From Jacaranda mimosifolia (Eukaryota > Streptophyta > Magnoliopsida > Lamiales > Bignoniaceae): a stretch of DNA of 64,000 nucleotides. The notes beneath the pieces were generated by a model. It made no database searches. It was not told the DNA's origin and saw only the letters and a list, made by a program, of their open reading frames with translations. A program made the translations under genes and the position numbers. The DNA lies in contig CM032117.1 of the NCBI GenBank assembly GCA_018894105.1, forward strand, positions 32,592,501-32,656,500, read 5' to 3'. Position 1 is the first letter of the stretch, and every line of letters starts with the position of its first letter. Shown piece by piece: positions 24,165-34,259 of the stretch.

Positions 24165-24262
24165 TCCATTATCTAAACCCTAAAAGCAAAAAGTTATTTA
24201 AGATATCTTGAGAAGATGGGCTTGAAGGCTATGGGGAATTGGTTTTGGGGCAAGTGAGAGAT
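24165..24262 (+). pseudogene. Element A RNase H tail and polypurine tract
   Basis: Plus-strand codons resemble DPLTKP, FEGHLEKMGLKAMGN in shifted frames, the conserved end of pol in this family (compare C at 31440-31540). The purine-rich GGGGCAAGTGAGAGAT closes the internal region before the LTR at 24263. This proves element A resumes after the nested element B. Confidence 0.8.
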
Positions 24263-25630
24263 TGTTGGAATAGTACCCCGCAAGCCAATTAGATTGGCGT
24301 GTAAAACTACTTCACTTGTGATACAATCTTGATTGAATGATATTCACTAAAATGGCCATCTTCATCTTTTGGCATTTATGATTTCTTCACATGCATTTGG
24401 TTGAAGTCCTTAAATCATACAAGACTATGGGGCTTGGTCACACATATGATGGTGATCATGAAACAAGTCTCTATGGTCATGAGTTGTGAGCCTATGTCTA
24501 ATGAATTAGGGAACCTAATGGGTAAGGAAACTCTTATTTGATAGGAGGAATTTTCTAATGAGTTAGAAAATACCATGGTGGGCGGTTTTGCCTAAGGGAG
24601 ATATTAAATTGGCTAATTTATTTGGTCACTTTGGCTTAATTAAATTAAGTGTTAAATTAATGAAAATAATTTAAAAGGTTAAATTAGGCTAATTAAATTA
24701 AGGTGTTAATTTAATTTGTGCCATGTGACAATTTAATCAGTCAAAGTCAACTTAAGGTTTTAAGTTAATTTAATTGACTTGAGGAGGTAAGTTAAATTAA
24801 TTAAATTAAAGTGTTAATTTAATTAACTAGGAGTCTTAGTTTTGGAGGAAAATCGAATGGAAGAGTCCATTTGAATTAAATGAATTGGCTTTTTTAATTT
24901 ATGAAATTAAAAATCAAAATTCAAGTTAGAAGAATCTAGCAAGTTGGTAAGTTGGCTCATGTGTGGATGGTGTGATGGAAGCCTCCAAAGGCTTCATACT
25001 CACCTATAAATACCCCTAAGGGTGGCCAACCATAACCTTGTATTTTTCATGCTTCCATTTTCCTCCAATAGGTAGCACAATTCATGTGATGAATAACTAC
25101 TTCCCTAGATTCTCTCCTCTCTCTCTCTTCACCAAAATTGGATCTCTTTCCTCTCCTATTATCTTCATCCTCTTCTCAATTCTAGCCTAGAGTGTGAGGA
25201 CTTGAGAGTTCTTCCTAAGTGTGTGGATCACCATTAGAGGCTTCACACTTGGGAAGCCTAGAATTGGACATTGGACCATCCTTTGTGGCAGATTTTTGGA
25301 GCATTGTTTGGGAGACTTTAGACCAGCCATTCCTCCTTATTTTTGGCCAATTGGAGGCTGTGTAGGAGATGTCTTAGTGTGCAAAAGTTGGTGCATGAAG
25401 GAGCCTTGCGTGTGGAGAACTTGATCCATCAAGTGGATAGAATAAATCCGACTTTGAAGGAGTTCACGAGAAGATCTACCTAGTTGCCTTTGTTTTTCTT
25501 CAAAAGGTAACTCTCTAGCTTTCAAATCTTAATTTATGACATGTCGATAGATCCTTGGGTGAGAGTTAGCAAGTTATATTTTGCCTATTTTTGTTTTAAT
25601 TTATGGATCCTTGCCTATCTCCTACTTTCA
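24263..25630 (+). mobile_element. Element A 3' LTR with internal deletion (1368 bp)
   Basis: It runs from TGTTGGAATAGTACCCC to CCTACTTTCA. Compared with the LTR of C, about 0.7-0.85 kb is missing between CTCTATGGTCATGA and GTTGTGAGCC; ATGA is present at both parental edges, suggesting microhomology-mediated deletion. A TATA box (CCTATAAATACCCC) lies near 25008-25020. The open frame 25221-25424 is LTR sequence, not a gene. Confidence 0.85.
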
Positions 25631-26181
25631 GTGAGTTCCAAGATAGGATTCGTTTCCCATATGTGAAGAATGGGTTGATATCTTATTCTAAGATGATTGA
25701 TTCCAAGAAATCCATGCGCAAGGTGATATGATAATTTGGAAAAGGAGTTTTCCAAAGTTAAGGTCATAATGAGGAATCAAACATCAAGAATAGATACATA
25801 GTCATCGACACTATTAGGAAGCTGGCAAGTATCTTGCCTTAGACCTCTTTCAGGAGATAGAAAATGGAAGGACCGTATTTGCATGGCGATTGTAAGCGAT
25901 AATGGTTCACCTATAACTAATTCATCCAATTGGTTGGGCTCCATAAGCTTGTGTTAGACATCGACTATGGAGATTGTGCACTCTTCAATTAATAATAGAG
26001 ATTAATTGATAAAGTTATTAGTTTAAAGGAGTTTAAACTAATTCAAATATTTTTAATATTCAAAATATCACCAAGTGTTGTGAGCCATGTCTAATGAATT
26101 GGTGAAACCTAATGGGTCACACACAAAAGCTTAAGGATACTCTTATTTGATATGAGGATTTTTCTAAGGAGTTAGAAAATT
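25631..26181 (+). mobile_element. Copia-family LTR fragment at inversion breakpoint
   Basis: The sequence matches the middle of the family LTR in plus orientation (compare 32150-32670 in C), from GTGAGTTCCAAGAT to TAGAAAATT. At 26178-26181 it flips to minus-orientation LTR sequence through a shared AATT. Its proper continuation is found at 40333 on the other strand. Confidence 0.8.
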
Positions 26182-27113
26182 GAAGAGTACCCAATCTCTA
26201 TGGTTGATGTCTAGTAATAAGCCCATGGAGCCCAACAAATTGGATGAATGAATTATTTTGAGATGAACCATTATCATTTACGATTGTTGTGCAAATACGG
26301 TCCTTTCATTTCCTATCTTTCGAAAGAGACCTAGGCAAGATATTTGTTGGCTCCCTAATAACTCATAACTATGTATCTATTCTTGATGTTCGATTCCTCG
26401 TTATGAAACTCCTTTTCTAAATTGTCATATCAGATTGCACAAAAATTTCTTGAAATTAGCTATCTTAGAATACATAAGAGATCAACCCATTCTTCATCAA
26501 CGGGCGAAAAGGATCCCATTTTGGAACTCACCAACCTTCATACTTAGGTAGCTTGTGTCTAACTAAGCCCCAGGTGACTCACTACGTGGTTGGAGCAAAA
26601 TCAAAGCACAAGGATCTAAATATAAGGTTACTATGGAACCTCAAGTCAAAGAACTAAAATTACATGCACCATCGTAAATTAGAGAACTTGCCACTACGAA
26701 TATCTAGTAGATTCTCTAAGTGGGCCTTCAGTGAACTTATTCTCTAACAAACACCCACTAACATGCATACCTATCTAATATAGATTACCCATGAAACGAG
26801 GCAATATCCAACTCCTTGGAATATGCATTGTTAGTGTAAGTCTATTCGAATCTTAGATGGCCTATCTCTTAAGATTCTATTACTTAGAATATTTAAAATC
26901 ATGACCATAGAGACTAGTTTGATTATCACCATCATATGTGTGGCCAAGTTCCATAGTCTTGTATGATTTAAGGGTTTCAACCAAATGCATGTGAATAACA
27001 TATAGGCGCATAAGATAAAGATGACCATGTTATTGAATATCATTCATTCAAGAATGTTACATGGAGTAGTTATACATGCCAATCTAATTTGCTCGTGGGG
27101 CGCTATTCCAACA
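26182..27113 (-). mobile_element. Element D 3' LTR, first 0.93 kb (cut by inversion)
   Basis: In minus orientation it reads from TGTTGGAATAGCGCCCC (ending at 27113) to the breakpoint at 26182. The missing downstream half of such an LTR is present in plus orientation at 40334-41514, and both parts meet at matching LTR positions. Assignment to D rests on the adjoining pol tail at 27114 and is tentative. Confidence 0.7.
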
Positions 27114-27166
27114 ATCTCCCACTTGCCCTAAAGCCATTTCCCATAGTCTTTAAGCCCATCTTCTCA
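27114..27166 (-). pseudogene. Pol tail and polypurine tract of a minus-strand copia element (D)
   Basis: The minus strand reads GAGAAGATGGGCTTAAAGAC, then an AGGGCAAGTGGGAGAT purine tract, which is the end of the RNase H region found in A and C. It stops at about 27166, where leader sequence of element C begins on the other strand. Confidence 0.75.
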
Positions 27167-27598
27167 ACACTAAATGAGATGCTACCCTAATTTAGTGTTG
27201 GCTCATGCGTCATGGGACGCTTTAGTAGAGGAAAGCTATGTTCACTTCTAGACATATGATGCAATTTAATTTAAAACTCATTATGGCTTTATCTCACGAG
27301 TCTTGGAATGACATAGTGGAGTTTATAATTAAAGATTGATTAGTAGGTACGACTTAACACCTAGTAGTGTAGATGTCGCACGAGTTGTGTGTCTACATGA
27401 AAAGTGAGGCAAAACATATCAAGGACCTTGATTCTCACTGGAAAATATGACTTCCCAAATTCCTTTCAGGGGTAAGGAATTTGATAAAATAGTAGGAGAA
27501 AACATGCTTGAAAGTCCATAAACATGTTTTCTAATATCAAATTCAATCAAATGCTTATATTATCTTTTTTGCCTTTATAGATTTGTGAAATCTCAAGC
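27167..27598 (+). other. Element C partial leader
   Basis: This stretch is the reverse complement of the gag-proximal leader in D (34262-34790), including CACGAGTC / CACGAGTT motif copies near 27295 and 27371. Only about 430 bp of a leader of about 2 kb remain. Confidence 0.7.
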
Positions 27599-28350
27599 AT
27601 GACCAAGAATTAACTAAGCATCATATTGGAATCTAATAAACTAACCAGGCTGAATTACCACGATTGGCTGTGAAACTTCAAAATTGTTCTTGACTTTGAG
27701 AAACGTACTTATGTCCTAACTCAAAGTCCGCCCCGACACCATAGGCGAGGATGCCAATCAAGAGGTACGTGAAACATTCACTAAATAGGTAGAGGATGAC
27801 CTCCAAACATGTTGCCTTATGATGGCCTCCATGTCCAATGAGCTTCAAAAGTCTCATGTGCACATGAAAGGTGCTTCTGAGATTCATTTACACCTACAAA
27901 CAGGACATGAGAAGTACATGTACTCTAAGGAGCTCTTTTGGACTAGGATGATGGAGGGGTCTAGTGTCTGTGATCATGGGCTTTAGATAATTGGGCTTAT
28001 TAAGAAGCTCGCTACTTTGGAAGTAGTGATGGGCAACGACCTCTATGTGGATTTGATCCTTCAATCCTTGCCTAACTCTTTTGACCAATTCATGATGAAC
28101 TGTAATATGTCCAAACCTTTAATGCTTACTTCCTCATCCAAGTCTAAAGGCCCAAGAGGAAAAGAAGAAAGGAGGTAAGAAGAAGAAGATTTCTCCTTTG
28201 AAGGGAAATTGAGCATTAAAACTATCCGGCGGGGTCAAGAAGAAGAAGGAGGATAAGAAGGATGGCACTTGTTTCTACTATGGTAAGACAGGCCATTGGA
28301 AGCGAAATTGCAAGGAATATCTTGCAACCTTTGGGAAGGGTATGTACTTT
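27599..28350 (+). pseudogene. Element C gag remnant
   Basis: It starts MTKN, has a stop at codon 5, then LSIILESNKLTRLNYHDWL. Near 28265-28310 the zinc knuckle reads TCFYYGKTGHWKRNC: the second cysteine is replaced by Tyr, so zinc binding would be lost. A basic lysine-rich stretch precedes it (28150-28260). Gag length (about 250 codons) is normal for copia gag. Confidence 0.8.
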
Positions 28351-28860
28351 ATTAAAATGCACTTAATGACCAATTCTTCCTCATAGGTATTTGATATCGC
28401 ATATGGTTCTTGCCTTTGTAATTCATTATAGGGGATGGAAAGAAGAAAGAGTCTAAGCATGAGGATTTGATCCCACTCCTTGGCAATAGAGCAAAAGTTG
28501 CGGCCAAAGTTGAAGGCGTTATGAAGTTAGACTTACGGAACTCCTTGATTGTATTGGATCCTTGTTACTTTGTACCAACTTTTGTGAAGAATATTATTTC
28601 AATTTCCATTTTGGATAGTGAAGGATTTGATTTGTCAATATCAAATGGGAAATTGAAAGTAATAAAGAATGGTTCTTTAATTGCAATGGGTACATTTAGT
28701 AATGGATTATATATTTTGGATTCTCAACCATCACTTATGCACATTCAACCAAGTAAAAGAAAATTAGATAACCAAGAAAGGATTCTCAACCACCACTTAT
28801 GCACATTCAACCAAGTAAAAGAAAATTAGATAACCAAGAAAGTGCCACTTTGTGGCATGT
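28351..28860 (+). pseudogene. Element C protease and linker remnant
   Basis: 28370-28460 carries the protease active-site region in degraded form (SSS*VFDIAYGS against SSSWVFDTxCG), so the DTG-like triad is gone. The open frame 28467-28829 continues with GNRAKVAAKVEGV, LVLDPCYFVP-type strands and IISISILDSEGFDLSISN. A 62-bp tandem duplication near its end shifts the frame. Confidence 0.78.
28719..28842 (+). repeat. 62-bp tandem duplication in element C
   Basis: 28719-28780 and 28781-28842 are consecutive copies from GATTCTCAACC to ACCAAGAAAG, differing at about one base. Since 62 is not a multiple of three, it causes a frameshift between protease linker and integrase. Confidence 0.93.
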
Positions 28861-29900
28861 AAGACTTGGACATATTTTTAAAAATAGGATGAACATGATA
28901 GAAGCCTTTAAAGCACTAAATGTTAGTGGCATAGAGGATCTTCCTACTTGTGAATCTTGTTTAAAAAGAAAAATGACGAAGGCTCCTTTTGTAGGACAAA
29001 TGGAGTGAACCACAAGTCCTTTGGATTTGATCCATACAGATGAACAAGATAGAAGACCTCAAAGCACTAAATTTTAGTGGCATAGATGATCTTCTTATTT
29101 GTGAATCTTGTTTAAAAGGAAAAATGACGAAGGCTCTCTTTGTATGGCGAACGGAGTGAACCACAAGTCATTTAGATTTAACCATATAGATGTTTGTGGA
29201 CCACTAAGATTTAGTGCAAGAAGAGGCTATTCTTACTTTATTAATTGATGATCATACTCGGTTCAAACACGTGTGTCTTATGAAGTACAAGTCCGAAGCT
29301 GTTAAAAAGTTCAAAGAGTATGGGAATGAAGTAGAAAAGCAGCAAGGACTTAGTATTAAAGCTCTTTAATTGGATCGAGAAAGGATATACTTAAATACCG
29401 ATTTCTTAGATTATCTAAAAGAGAATAGGATTCTCTCACAATTGACTCCACCTGGCACACCCCAACATAATGGAGTAGCCGAGAGGAGAAACCATACATT
29501 GTTGGACATGGTACATTTCTTGATGAGCTTCACCGATGTGCCTATATCCTTTTTAGGATACACCCTTGATACGACAGTGAGGCTACTAAATATAGTACCC
29601 TCAAAGTCAGTGCCAAATACACCGCATGAGATGTGGTATGGCAAAACACCCTCTTACTCTTATTTAAGAGTTTACGGGATCTCTTGTATACGTCAAGAGA
29701 CTAGTGGGAGATAAGTTGGATGCGAGATTCACGTTGTGAAAGTTTGTGGGATACCTAAAAGAGTCTTTAGGTTATTATTTCTATGATCCCTCGGAACAAA
29801 AGGTGTTTGTTTTGAGGAACGCCACAATTTTCTATTAGATAGAAAATGCGTTATCATTGAACTCGATGAAGTTCGAGATGATCATATTATCCCACAAGTG
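28861..29900 (+). pseudogene. Element C integrase remnant
   Basis: A zinc-binding region (LWHVRLGHIFKNRM...CESCLKRKMTKAPFVGQ) is followed, after the duplicated segment, by HIDVCGPLR with the first Asp. The second Asp lies in LDRER (about 29372). The open frame 29370-29714 includes TPQHNGVAERRNHTLLDM with the catalytic Glu, then SKSVPNTPHEMWYGKTPSYS. A frameshift at about 29690 separates the C-terminal part (RLVGDKLDAR, FVGYLKES, YDPSEQKVF). Confidence 0.85.
28888..29190 (+). repeat. 152-bp tandem duplication of the pre-integrase segment
   Basis: 28888-29039 and 29040-29190 both run from ATGAACA through a CESCLK-type zinc-finger codon stretch and GGAGTGAACCACAAGTC to ATCCATACAGA-like sequence. 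The copies differ at roughly one base in ten, so this duplication is older than the 62-bp one. Other family copies have the segment once. Confidence 0.9.
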
Positions 29901-29929
29901 GTAGAAATAATAGAGCATCTTGAGCCTAG

Positions 29930-31076
29930 CACACAATTCCTTCATGAAATGGGGCAAATGGATAGTGATTCAAAGACCTACGAGGAAGCTATGTTACATA
30001 GATTCAGGACATTAGCTTGAAGCTTGAAATTTGAAATGGACTCCATGTACTCCAACAAAGTATGGACTTTGGTAGACCCACCAGAGGGTATAGTACCCAT
30101 TGGTTGCAAATGGATCTATAAGTGAAAGCTAGGAGTCAATGGAAAGGTAACAACCTTTAAGGTTAGACTACTGGCAAAAGGTTATACTCGAAAAGCTAGT
30201 ATTGATTTTGAGGAAACCTTTTCACTGATTGCTATGCCTAATTCCATTAGGATTATGCTTGCCATAGCCATTTACTATGACTATGAGATATGGCAAATGG
30301 ATGTAAAGACTACTTTTCTCAATGGAAACAATGAAGAAGAAATTTATATGGAGCAACCACATGGTTTTACATCCAAAGGGAGTAAGCAAAAGGTTTGCAA
30401 ACTCCGAAGGTCCATCTATGGACTAAAGCAAGCATCCCGAAGTTGGAACATACGTTTTGACAAGATAGTCAAATCGTTTGACTTTATCAAAAATGTGTAT
30501 AGGCCTTATGTGTGTAAAAAGGTTAGTGGGAGTTCAATACAGTTTATTGTGCTTTATGTCGATGACATTCTTCTCATTGGAAATGCGAAAGAAGGGTTAA
30601 AGTGTACTAAAGCATAGTTATCTTCGCAATTCTCCATGAAAGATTTGGGAAAAGCATCATTCATATTGGAAATGCGGATCTATAGAGATAGATCAAAGAA
30701 GATGTTGGGGCTTTTCCAAACCACATACATTGACAAGATACTAAAGAGGTTTAGTATGGAAGAATCTAAGAAGAGATTCCTCCCTATGGGACACGGTCTT
30801 TGTCTCTCCAAGTCAATAGCCCCTAAGACTAAAGACGATAGAGATAGAATGTCCCACATACTTTATGCCTCCACGATTTATTGCATAATATATGCCGTTC
30901 AATGTACTAGACTGGATGTAGCACACGCTTTAACTGTTATGAGCTTCTTTCTATCCAACCCCAGTGAAAGTTACTGGATGACTGTAAAAGCTATCTTTAA
31001 GTACTTGAGAAGAACTAAGGATTTGTTTTTAGTTTACAACAATGGAGAATTGAAACTTGAAGTTTTTGATTTCTAG
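29930..31076 (+). pseudogene. Element C reverse transcriptase remnant
   Basis: The start holds NKVWTLVDPPEGIVPIGCKW. The open frame 30234-30617 carries QMDVKTTFLNG (first catalytic Asp), MEQPHGFTSKGSKQKVCKL, SIYGLKQASRSW and LYVDDILLIG (intact YVDD). A stop separates 30636-31076, which has MKDLGKASFILEMRIYRDRS and TYIDKILKRFSMEESKK. This is the best preserved RT in the window. A handful of stops (including CKWIYK*K) prevent translation. Confidence 0.88.
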
Positions 31077-31536
31077 TTTCCAATTCGATGAAGATGACCT
31101 TAAATCCACCTCAGGATTTATATTTTGCCTTAATGACGGAGCGATGAGTTGGAAGAGCTCTAAATAAGATACCACGGCTGACTCTACCATTGAGGTAGAA
31201 TATATTGTGGCTTCAAAAACTGCAAAGGAATGTGTTTGGATGAAAAACTTCATCTAAGAGTTGGATGTAGAGCCTAGCATTACAGAGCTATTTGTTTTCT
31301 TTTGTGACAATAATGGAGCCGTTCCTCAAACAAACGAGCCAAGATCTCATTAGTGATCTAAGCATATTTTGAGGCATTATCATTTGATCTATAAGATCAT
31401 TGATAGAGGTAACATTCGAGTGGAGAGGGTAGCCTCAGAAGAGAATATAGTAGATCCACTAACTAAGCCCCCAACGTGAAAAGTCTCTGAAGGACATCTT
31501 GAGAAGATGGGCCTTCAAGCTATGGGGAATTAGCTT
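31077..31536 (+). pseudogene. Element C RNase H remnant
   Basis: Pieces in order: STSGFIFCLNDGAMSWKSSK, TIEVEYIVASKTAKE, CVWMKNFI, VFFCDNNGAVPQTNEP, SKHILRHYHLIYKII, RGNIRVERVASEENIVDPL, EGHLEKMGLQAMGN. Most catalytic landmarks of copia RNase H can be matched, but stops occur about every 30 to 40 codons. Confidence 0.82.
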
Positions 31537-31552
31537 TAGAGCAAGTGAGAAT
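31537..31552 (+). other. Element C polypurine tract
   Basis: TTTAGAGCAAGTGAGAAT lies directly before TGTTGGAATAGTACCC and corresponds to GGGCAAGTGGGAGAT in the other copies. Confidence 0.7.
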
Positions 31553-33624
31553 TGTTGGAATAGTACCCTACAAGCCAATTAGACTGGTGTGTAAAACTAC
31601 TCATCTTGTGATACAATCTTGATTGAATGATATTCCAATTAAAATGACCGTGTTCATCTTATGCCTTTTATACTTTACTTGCATTTAGTTGAAGCCTTTA
31701 AATCATACAAGACTACGGGACTTGGTCAAGCATACGATGGTGATCATGAAACAAGTCTCTATGATTATGGTTTTAAAATATTCCAAGTCATAGAATCCTA
31801 TGAGACGGGGCATCTAAGATTCGGACAGACTTGCACTAATAATACATATTTCAAGGGGTTGGATATTGCTTCGTTTCATGGGCAATCTATGTGAGATATG
31901 GATGCATGTTAGTGAATGCGTGTTAGAGAACAAGTTCACTGAAAACCCACCAAGAGAATCCACTAGATAGCTGTAGTGGTACATCGGCAGTGGCAAGTTC
32001 TCAAGCGTACGATAGTGTATATAATTAGTCCTTGGACCTGAGGATCCATGGTAACCTTGTGTTTAGTTCGTTAAGCTTTGATTATTTCCTGACCACGCAG
32101 TGGATCATACAGGGCTGAGATTGGGCATGAACAACTTAAGCATGGAGTTTGTGTGTTCTAAGATGGATCTGACTCCTCATTGTTGTGAAGAATGAGTTCA
32201 TCTTCTATGTATTTTATAATGATCGATTCCAACAAATCCTTGCGCAATGTAGTATGACAATTTGAAAAAAGAGTTTTCCAAAGTTGAGGCTATAAAGGGG
32301 AATCGAACATTGAAAATAGAGACATAGTTATTGAGGCTATTAGGGAGCCATCAAATATCTTGTCCTAGGCCTCTTTCGGGAGATAAGAGATGGAAGGACT
32401 GTATTTGCTTGGTAAGTGTAACCTATAGTGGTTCATCAAGACATAATTCATTTATATAATTTGTTGGGCTCCATGAGCTTATTGCTAGACATCGACCATG
32501 GAGATTGGGTACTCTTCAATTTATTAGAATATTTCAATATTCAAAATATTACAATGAGTTGTGAGCCCATGTCCAATGAATGGATGAACATAATGGGTTA
32601 CACACAAAAGCCTACGGAAGCTCTTATTTGATAGGAGGAATTTTCTAAGGAGTTGGAAAATTCATGACTAGGCATTTTTGGAGAGAAAAATGATTGACTT
32701 ATTATTTAATTGGTCCTTTTGGCTTGATTAATTTAAGTGTTAAATTAATCAAAATAATTTAAAGAGACCTTAAACTATATGTTAACTTAACTCTAAATTA
32801 ACTTAAGGCGTTAGGTTAAATTAATTAAATTAATGAGTCAATTTAATTAAATTGAGAATTTGAGTTTTGGAGGAAAAACAAATAGAAGAGTCCATTTGAA
32901 TTAATTTAATTAGCATTTCATTTCATGACATGAAATGCAAATGTTAATTAAAATGCAAATGAACACACAAGTTGGCCAACATATATGGATGGTGTGATGG
33001 AGGCATCCAAGAGCCTCCATCAACCCCTATATATATGAGATGTGGCCGACCATCTTGAACTAGTTGGAATTTCTCAATTTTCCCTCCAAAAGTGTGATAT
33101 AATTCATGTGTCGAATAATCACACAAAAAATTCTTTCCTCCAAAACTGCCACTCCTGTCACCATCTTCCTCTCTTTATCTAGCAAAAGTGAGGTTGATTG
33201 AGAGCTTGCCTAAGGTGTGTGGACTTGTTCATTAGAGATCCAACATTTGGGGGACTTAGAATTCCTTGGCGGATCATCATTTGGACCAATTTTGGAGACA
33301 CCATTGGGTGATCCATTGACATTGAATTCCAGCATTTTTTGGCCAGATTTTTGATCATTTAGTGGTTCTTAAATCAGCCATTTTTGCCTATTTTTAGAGC
33401 ATTAGAAGGGGAGCTTTTTGATCCAACTGTTGGAGTTTGTAGATCTTCCAATAGAAGAGTCTTTGGAGTGATCTTCTCAAATCCTTTGTTTCTGTTTACA
33501 AAGGTAAATCTTTTTCCCTATAATCCTCATTTAGTGAATGGCTTTGATCCTTGGGATGAGATGATTGGTTATATTTTGCCTATTTTGGTTTTAGATTTGG
33601 ATCCCAATCCATTTCTATCTTTCA
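31553..33624 (+). mobile_element. Element C 3' LTR (about 2.07 kb)
   Basis: It begins TGTTGGAATAGTACCC and ends ATTTCTATCTTTCA. It is close to full length and serves here as the reference for judging deletions in the other LTRs. A TATA-rich promoter (CCCCTATATATATGAG) lies near 33026-33041. Open frames inside (31661-31894, 32428-32631, 33384-33743) are LTR sequence. Confidence 0.87.
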
Positions 33625-34259
33625 CTTTAGGCTTGGAGGAAGATGAAAGCATCAAAGGCTTGTCCTTTTTCATAATCGACTCGGTGGTCACCAACATATT
33701 GACCAATCCAGTAATCATTATATCTCGTTTGGATATGTTGTAGCTCATAAAAAATTGGTCAAATGAGCTTGGTGATGATTGGAGGATCAAATACACATAA
33801 AGGTCATTGTCCATGACCACATCTAATTGAGCAAGCTTCTCAGTGAGACTAATCATCTTAAGGCTATGGTCATGGACACTAGCCGCTACAATAATTCTAG
33901 TCCTAAATAGTTCCTTAGGCAATGAGTAACACTCATGTCTAAATTGCACCCTATACAACTCTTGTAGGTGTATAGAACCTCAAAAATAGTCTTCATGTTT
34001 TCATGAGATTTTTGAAACTCATTGGACATTGACGCCATCATGAGGCAACGGTTTGAAGATCATCTTCTGCCTATTTAGTGAAAGTTTCTTGTGCCTCATC
34101 ATCCAAATCATCACCAACGGTGTCTGGCAGACTTTGAGTGAAGACATATATTCTCTTTTCGGAGTCAAGAATAATTTTGGGGTTTGTTAGCCAATCGCAG
34201 AAGTTAGGCTCGATGAGTTTATTGGTTTCTAAAATAATGCTTAGTGGATTCTTAGCCAT
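33625..34259 (-). pseudogene. Element D gag remnant
   Basis: It starts at 34259 with MAKNPLSIILETNKLIEPNF, the cleanest gag start in the window, with LDSEKRIYVFTQSLPD following. After a frameshift the frame 33958-33625 continues with HECYSLPKELFRTRIIVAAS and EKLAQLDVVMDNDLYV, and SSSPSSFDQFFMSYNISK, the capsid region, ending in MKKDKPLMLSSSSKPK where the LTR of C begins. Everything of D downstream of gag (zinc knuckle to RNase H) is missing or displaced by C. Confidence 0.82.

Larger units (their letters stand above)
9786..25630 (+). mobile_element. Copia element A (5'-truncated, nested host)
   Basis: Plus-strand Ty1/copia relic of the dominant family of this window. It starts abruptly near 9786 in the leader, so its 5' LTR and primer site are lost. 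Gag, protease, integrase and RNase H scraps follow in copia order. It is interrupted by a DNA transposon (12543-14086) and by copia element B (14201-24164), resumes at 24165 and ends with a 3' LTR at 24263-25630. Removing the two inserts makes the RNase H frame run on across both gaps, which supports the nesting order. Confidence 0.82.
27167..33624 (+). mobile_element. Copia element C (most complete coding copy)
   Basis: Plus-strand element with partial leader, gag, protease, integrase, RT and RNase H in Ty1/copia order, and a full 3' LTR. The 5' LTR and most of the leader are missing. It is inserted in minus-strand element D: D gag abuts it at 33625 and a D-like pol tail abuts it at 27166. 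RT keeps YVDD and integrase keeps its Asp and Glu residues, but two internal tandem duplications and many stops kill the frame. Confidence 0.85.

Noticed and set aside
25221..25525. Open frames on both strands
   Set aside because: They fall in the 3' LTR of element A; the same region in other LTRs is not open.
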